DNA of 37,856 nucleotides from Schizophyllum amplum (taxonomy: Eukaryota > Basidiomycota > Agaricomycetes > Agaricales > Schizophyllaceae). The notes below the pieces were generated by a model, which searched no databases, was not told the origin of the DNA, and saw only the letters and a program-made list of their open reading frames with translations. Of this stretch, positions 33,522 to 37,856 are shown in pieces. Numbering within the stretch: the first letter of the stretch is position 1; each line of letters begins with the position of its first letter. The stretch spans positions 1 through 37,856 of the forward strand of contig VDMD01000190.1 of NCBI GenBank assembly GCA_007026445.1. The letters are read 5' to 3'. The position numbers and the translations under genes are program-made.

Positions 33522-34232
33522 AGGTCCGCAAATCGTCGACTTCAGCTCGTCCAACGTGTATGAGTTTCCTCCTGCCGCGCCCAGCCGTCGCTAGAGCGCG
33601 GGGATACGACTCATCTGCGTTGGATGACTGCACCGACGATACCTGGGACAGTCACAGTCAATCATACATGGTATAGTGACAGTGAGGACGGGCAAAGAGG
33701 GATTTGAGAAAATTCGTGGGTAGATGGGATGTGAGGCGTCGTAGGGTGTCACTACGACGCATTGAGTACGCACGTATGTGGCCTCGCACTCCCTAGTCGC
33801 CGGTCCGCCTTATCGCTGGGACAGGCAGGTCAGTCTCACCTACATAGGCAGGAGTTGAACTGGGTGACAATGACAGACCGATGGTGATGCAGGCCCGTCC
33901 GACAAGCGCAGCGGCGTCTCTTCAATCAAGATGGCGATCCTCAACCTAGCTTGCTCTTTCCACCCGACGAAGTTGCGCTTGCACTGAATCCTCGACGCCT
34001 TAGCCTGCGATCTTCAATCTAGCCAACGGGCTAGTTTAGTTAGTAAAGCGACTGGATTTAGGCAAAAATAAGTAGCTTACACAGGATGAGGTGGGCGCTC
34101 CCAGTCTAGAGACGCCGCCAAGAGCCGTGCGCTCCCAGCCCAAAAGAGTCCACGTAGAAAAGTCTGGCTATCCCATCATAAAGCGAGCTTGCAGATCTTC
34201 TACTGCGTGCGACGCTAACGGTGATTAATCCC

Positions 34233-34350
34233 GGGGTCGTGGACAAGAGGGTGTCGAGCTGGACAAGGTGACGTCGAGGTGGACACAAGAACGTCGAGAT
34301 GGACATGAGAACCCCGGAGTGGGCATAAGGACGCGTCGAGGTAGGTCATC
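34233..34350. repeat. 20-bp minisatellite, about five diverged copies
   Basis: Units begin every 20 bases with GTCGAG-TGGACA and end in AC: GTCGAGCTGGACAAGGTGAC, GTCGAGGTGGACACAAGAAC, GTCGAGATGGACATGAGAAC, then CCCGGAGTGGGCATAAGGAC and a partial copy; another partial copy precedes them. The period is exact over at least 80 bp. The unit is not a multiple of three, so it is not coding. Confidence 0.88.
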
Positions 34351-34748
34351 ATCTGCGTCAACGGTGCGTCGTGAAGCCCCCGCCCCGAGCGCGAACCACC
34401 CAGCACAATGGGCCGCCACAAGTCCACAGCAGCGTAGGCGACGCAAGCTCGGTTCGCCCGTCGCGAGAAACCAGGCTCGCGGTGCGAGAGGCGGGCTCGC
34501 TTCGCGAGCGACTACATCCGCCTCGTTGCAGACCAAGTATGCGTGGCCCAGCCAGGGCCCAGCTCAGTAAGATCTCGCACTGCAATAAAACGAACAATAA
34601 ATTGAAAAAGGTGTCTGCTGTTATACATACAACCTGGCGCCCAGCACATCCCTGCCCTGGGGCCAATGCGTTGTAAATGCCTCTCGCCCTCCGTCCGTCC
34701 CCGGCAGTCGCGACTGGTATCATTGCGCTCAGTCCATCGCAAGCGAGC

Positions 34749-35819
34749 TTAATCCGTAGCAAGCTCGAGCTTGATCTTCGCAATGGCCGCCGCCGGGTTG
34801 AGGCCCTTCGGGCAAGTGCGGGCGCCTGGGGACTTGATTAGCTTGCAGGACTCGGTGGTAAAATAGATGCAGCATACAGTTGAAGATGGTGTGGCAGCGG
34901 AATACGCTCATCTCGTTCTGCAACTTCTCCTTCCGCTGCGGGCCGTACGAGTCCTGTGACCATCATATCAGTATACGCTTGAATGTTAGCACAGACGCGC
35001 GTGCGCACCCGAGAGTCGGCGAGCCAACGGTAGGCCTGCATAAGCGTGGCCGGGCCAAGGTACTGGTCCTGGTTCCACCAGTAACTGGGGCAACTGGTCG
35101 AGCAGCACGCGCAGAGAATGCACTCGTACAAGCCGTCGAGCTTCCGGCGATCCTCCGGCGACTGCAAGAACTCGCCCTTCTCCGGCGGGTTGTCGTTCTG
35201 CAGGTACGGCTGTATCGACTTGTACTGCTTGTAGAAGTACGTGAGATCCGGGACGAGGTCCTTGACGATGTACACTGCGCAGGTGCTCAGAAAGTTGAGT
35301 TGGGAGGAAGGATGGCAAACGTACTGTGCGGGAGGGGGTAGATCTTGCTGTCCTTCGACGTATCACGGTCGATGCGGCAGAGACACGCGAGCGTGTTCTG
35401 GCCGTTGATGTTCATGGCGCATGAGCCGCAGATGCCTTCACGGCAGGAGCGGCGGAAAGTGAGGGTGGGGTCGATCTCGTTCTTGATCTTGATAAGTGCG
35501 TCCAGGACCTGTAGCCCGTCTGAGTATCCTATCCCACTTCGCTCTCGTGTGACGTACCATAGGCCCGCACTGGTTGAGGTCAAGGGTGTAGGTCTGCAGG
35601 GTCGGCTTCTTCGCAGGCTCGTCTGGGTTCTGCATTCGGTGGTCAGTCGCGTCTCGTAAGGCGGGCTCGTCTACTCACCCAGCGGTAGATCTTGAACTCC
35701 TTGGGCATCGGCTGCTTCTCCGTAGGCATCGCCTGGGCACGGAGCGCGGAGCCGGAGAACGCGCGGGAAGCTCTGAGTGCCGCCGGGGCACGGCGCGAGG
35801 AGGAGACGAGGGCCTGCAT
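34749..35819 (-). CDS. SDH2: Succinate dehydrogenase iron-sulphur subunit (complex II)
   Basis: Carries electrons from the flavoprotein to ubiquinone in the inner mitochondrial membrane (TCA cycle and respiratory chain). Exons (minus): 35819-35679, 35629-35558, 35508-35325, 35274-35009, 34953-34878, 34825-34749; 271 residues, all phases clean. The N-terminus ([20 protein letters not shown]) is a mitochondrial presequence: Arg-, Ser- and Ala-rich with no acidic residue. The 2Fe-2S cluster ligands are Cys93, 98 and 101 (CREGICGSC) and Cys113 (NTLAC). The 4Fe-4S and 3Fe-4S ligands lie in [16 protein letters not shown], from Cys184, and [17 protein letters not shown] near the C-terminus. The ATG at 35819 is the first after the promoter and opens the presequence. 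A CCAAT box stands 100 bp upstream. The gene is divergent from the broken gene at 35991. Confidence 0.98.
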
Positions 35820-35919
35820 GTCGAGAGGGACGGGCAGCACGACGACGAGAGTAAGAGGAAAGAAAGGGCGAATGCGGAGAACGGACGGTTCGGGGCGTTA
35901 TTCACGCGCCAGTGCCGGG

Positions 35920-35924
35920 CCAAT
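35920..35924 (+). promoter_or_regulatory. CCAAT box upstream of SDH2
   Basis: CCAATCA on the plus strand, 100 bp before the SDH2 ATG, inside the gap shared with the divergent broken gene. CCAAT bound by the Hap2/3/5 complex controls respiratory genes in many fungi. Its use here is inferred from position and target. Confidence 0.5.
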
Positions 35925-35990
35925 CAGGTGTCACAGAATGAAAAGATAGACCGGCGTCGGCTGCTTCCGGCCCGGATCTCACCGTGGACC

Positions 35991-37041
35991 CACAACCACG
36001 ACGGTCTGAGTCTGTATCGACTTTACTTCCATGATGTCTGCGAGGGAGACATCAAGACTGTGTACCGTTCTCTGAAGGAGCTGGACAAGTGCTCGGTATG
36101 TAACAGTACTTCCAATCTTCACCTATGCTCGAAACGCGCAGAAGGCATGTCTGCTTCCGAGTCAGAGGACAACGCCATCCGACGGTACGCCTTATCTCTG
36201 GTGGCCACCATTCGCGCGGGGCTCATGGGCTGCTTTATGCGGCAGAACAACTTACTGACCATCCTCACGTCCATCATGTCGCGCTCGCCCTGCTCTCCGG
36301 GATGTATACGACGACATATAAAACCAAGGGCCCATCGCTCGACGGGAAGCCGAGGCACCGTCTCCGCCTCGATTACCGCAGCTCGCCTGGCGCTGACTTC
36401 GGCATCGCGAAGGGCTCCCGTGGACGTCAAGACGCTGGACCGTTTCGTGTACCTCAGCGTGCGTGCCAGCACCTTCAGGATGGGCGACGACCCCAACGAG
36501 CACTATCGGCTCTATTTCCATACGTTGCGCGGCGAGGAGGTGACGCTCGACGTCGGCATGCACACATTCAGCTTGTGCCCTATGATTTCCTCGGAGCCGT
36601 ACCACAACCCGCATATGCCACCGACGGATAGGTACAAATGCGCACCCGCCTATTTCACGAACACGACCTGCAGTCCCGCTCGTCATAAAGCTCGAGCGTG
36701 CTCGCGCCTCCGTACTGCGCGATGCCACGCTTCACAAGGTCATCCGAGTTTGCGAGGACGACTTCACCGACGCGGACATTGCCCGCGACCCGCGGTTTCA
36801 TGGCCCGACTCACGGGCAAGGGGATCGACTTCGACGAACTGGATCTTGCATTCAAGTTGACGATGAACCATAATGAAGGACACGCTGTTGGGCCGCGCGA
36901 CGACCGAGTGGAGGAGTCTCCGACGGTCTTCTTTATCGCTGATCCAGGCGTGCTGAATTATATGCCTGTGGACGATGTCATGGATTGTCGGTATGACTAT
37001 GCGAAGAAGTGGAATAGGAAGTATCGCAAGAGAAGATACTG
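35991..37041 (+). pseudogene. Gene-like region of unknown family with several frame breaks
   Basis: Protein-like segments follow in order on the plus strand but in changing frames: 35991 to about 36290 (LYRLYFHDVCEGDIKTVYRS, NAIRRYALSLVATIRAGLMG), about 36265-36365 (HHVALALLSGMYTTTYKTKG), about 36365-36631 (DVKTLDRFVYLSVRASTFRM, EHYRLYFHTLRGEEVTLDVG), 36676 to about 36800 (IKLERARASVLRDATLHKVI), and about 36790-37041 (GKGIDFDELDLAFKLTMNHN, ending KWNRKYRKRRY and TGA). A 42-base intron may lie at 36632-36673. No in-frame ATG opens the first segment. At least four one-base shifts are needed to join the parts, more than in any fully traced neighbour. I do not recognise the family; the repeated YRLYFH motif at both ends is notable. 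It could be a decaying gene or a badly sequenced intact one. Confidence 0.5.
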
Positions 37042-37591
37042 AAAGTAACCCCTAAGCGAAACCGGCCCCCTCAACGAAACACGCGGATGGCGTCGCCTAG
37101 AATTCTCTGAAAATTCCGAGAAAATCATATGGTGTATAGGCAAGTATCAAATGTATGCACACAAAATCTCAGACCAATAGCTGCACTGCGTAGCACAAAC
37201 TGCCATGAACAGGAGGATGACTTCCATCAACCAGAATACGACGCGTTCTGCAAGCTTGCAGGACGATTCGTCCAACTCACCTCTCTAAACATTGTAGGTA
37301 GCTTCATCGGACCTAGAGAGACATTCCTACAGAAACGTACAGTGAACGACCAGGCGAGTCGTTGCGCAGGGCGGATGTTTCGCTGAGGGGTATAAACCGG
37401 AGTTCCCCACCTCACGCTTCCACCCCCCTCCCATTTGCTCAAATCACCGCCGATCCCTCTGAAATTACTTATACGTATACTAGACAGTAAACATGAACGA
37501 TTTACCAACTCTCAGCCTATGTCATGAGAGTGACTGAGTGAGCGTGGGCCGATTCGTAAAATCGTTTCGTTCATGGGTTACTTTCAGTATC
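37035..37591. mobile_element. Candidate terminal-inverted-repeat element of about 557 bp
   Basis: GATACTGAAAGTAACCC at 37035-37051 is matched exactly by its reverse complement at 37575-37591. Similarity continues inward with gaps (left CTAAGCGAAAC, right, in complement, ATGAACGAAAC). Length and paired ends fit a short non-autonomous DNA transposon. No clear target-site duplication is visible. An internal 85-codon open frame (37129-37386) has no known domain. The left end overlaps the last codons of the broken gene. Confidence 0.5.
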
Positions 37592-37856
37592 GCGAGATGA
37601 CTTGAACGAAGCGCTTAGGGCATAGGTAGGGGACGCCTCGACGCTATTACAGGACGCATACAAGGTCCAAGCTTGTGGTCTGTAATTTATTGTACTTGGT
37701 GCCGTTGACTGCTCCCAATATTTTGTCTCGTGTATCCAACGTGTATCGAGTAGCTATCCTGCAAGTGCCTAATGCTGATACATACCTCTGAGTGAGCGAG
37801 CGCCAAGATCCACAGCGCCCAATGCAGTCTCAGTGGATACCTCAGTTTACTTGAGG
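37592..37856. other. Right edge of the window, no supported gene
   Basis: 265 bases outside the inverted-repeat element. A minus-strand open frame with an AATAAA-like site near 37684 was examined. The only splice that joins it to sequence at the edge removes 27 bases, too short for an intron, so no gene is called. Confidence 0.4.

Larger units (their letters stand above)
30699..34748. other. 4-kb stretch without a supported gene
   Basis: The longest gene-poor part of the window. Open frames reach 192 codons (minus 30478-31056, overlapping the first exon of the transcription factor) and 168 codons, but none shows a domain, signal peptide or convincing splice chain. Weak coding-like sequence sits on the minus strand at 31856-32167. 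Minisatellites occur at 33484-33521 and 34233-34350. A relic gene or mobile-element remnant is possible but not shown. Confidence 0.4.

Noticed and set aside
37647..37856. 3' exons of a gene entering from the right edge
   Set aside because: The required intron would be only 27 bases, and the peptide has no recognisable motif.

Overview
The window looks like nuclear DNA of a basidiomycete fungus, most likely an Agaricomycete. Coding regions are GC-rich. Almost every gene is cut by many short introns of about 48 to 60 bases, with donors such as GTGCGT, GTGAGT and GTACGT and acceptors in YAG. The gene content fits: an F-box/TPR family common in mushroom-forming fungi, a Kre6/Skn1 glucan-synthesis protein, S28 peptidases and a Zn2Cys6 regulator. 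The organism is inferred; no species is claimed. All exon models were built by hand from splice sites, reading phase and recognised protein motifs.

Layout, left to right. 1-306: 5' end of an unrecognised acidic protein (minus). 693-1864: mRNA 5'-triphosphatase CET1 (minus). 2510-4853: F-box protein with TPR-like N-terminus (plus). 5119-9149: Ulp2-type SUMO protease in 12 exons (minus). 9897-10215: an 88-residue lysine-rich protein (minus), sharing a 211-bp bidirectional promoter with a BBC1/MTI1-like actin-patch protein (10427-15502, plus). 16366-18687: KRE6-type GH16 membrane protein (minus). 19133-21180 and 22275-24393: two tandem S28 serine peptidases (minus). Between them lie an intron-containing tRNA-Ser(CGA) and two tRNA-derived relics. 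24559-26948: PPPDE-thioredoxin-PUL fusion protein (minus). 27412-30698: Zn2Cys6 transcription factor (minus). 30699-34748: about 4 kb with no supported gene but with minisatellites. 34749-35819: SDH2, the iron-sulphur subunit of succinate dehydrogenase (minus), divergent from a gene-like region with several frame breaks (35991-37041). That region ends inside the left arm of a candidate terminal-inverted-repeat element (37035-37591).

Functional themes. Two proteins of SUMO/ubiquitin removal are present: Ulp2 and the PPPDE-PUL protein. Two act in wall and cortex biology: KRE6 and BBC1. The tandem peptidases are secreted enzymes that diverged by gaining or losing an intron. I saw no cluster that clearly forms a new pathway.

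Caveat. Several otherwise intact conserved genes (CET1, BBC1, KRE6, the PPPDE fusion, probably the F-box and Zn2Cys6 genes) contain one or a few one-base frame breaks. Most lie at or next to short homopolymers, which points to draft-sequence indels more than to gene death. ULP2, the 88-residue gene, both S28 genes and SDH2 read cleanly through all exons.
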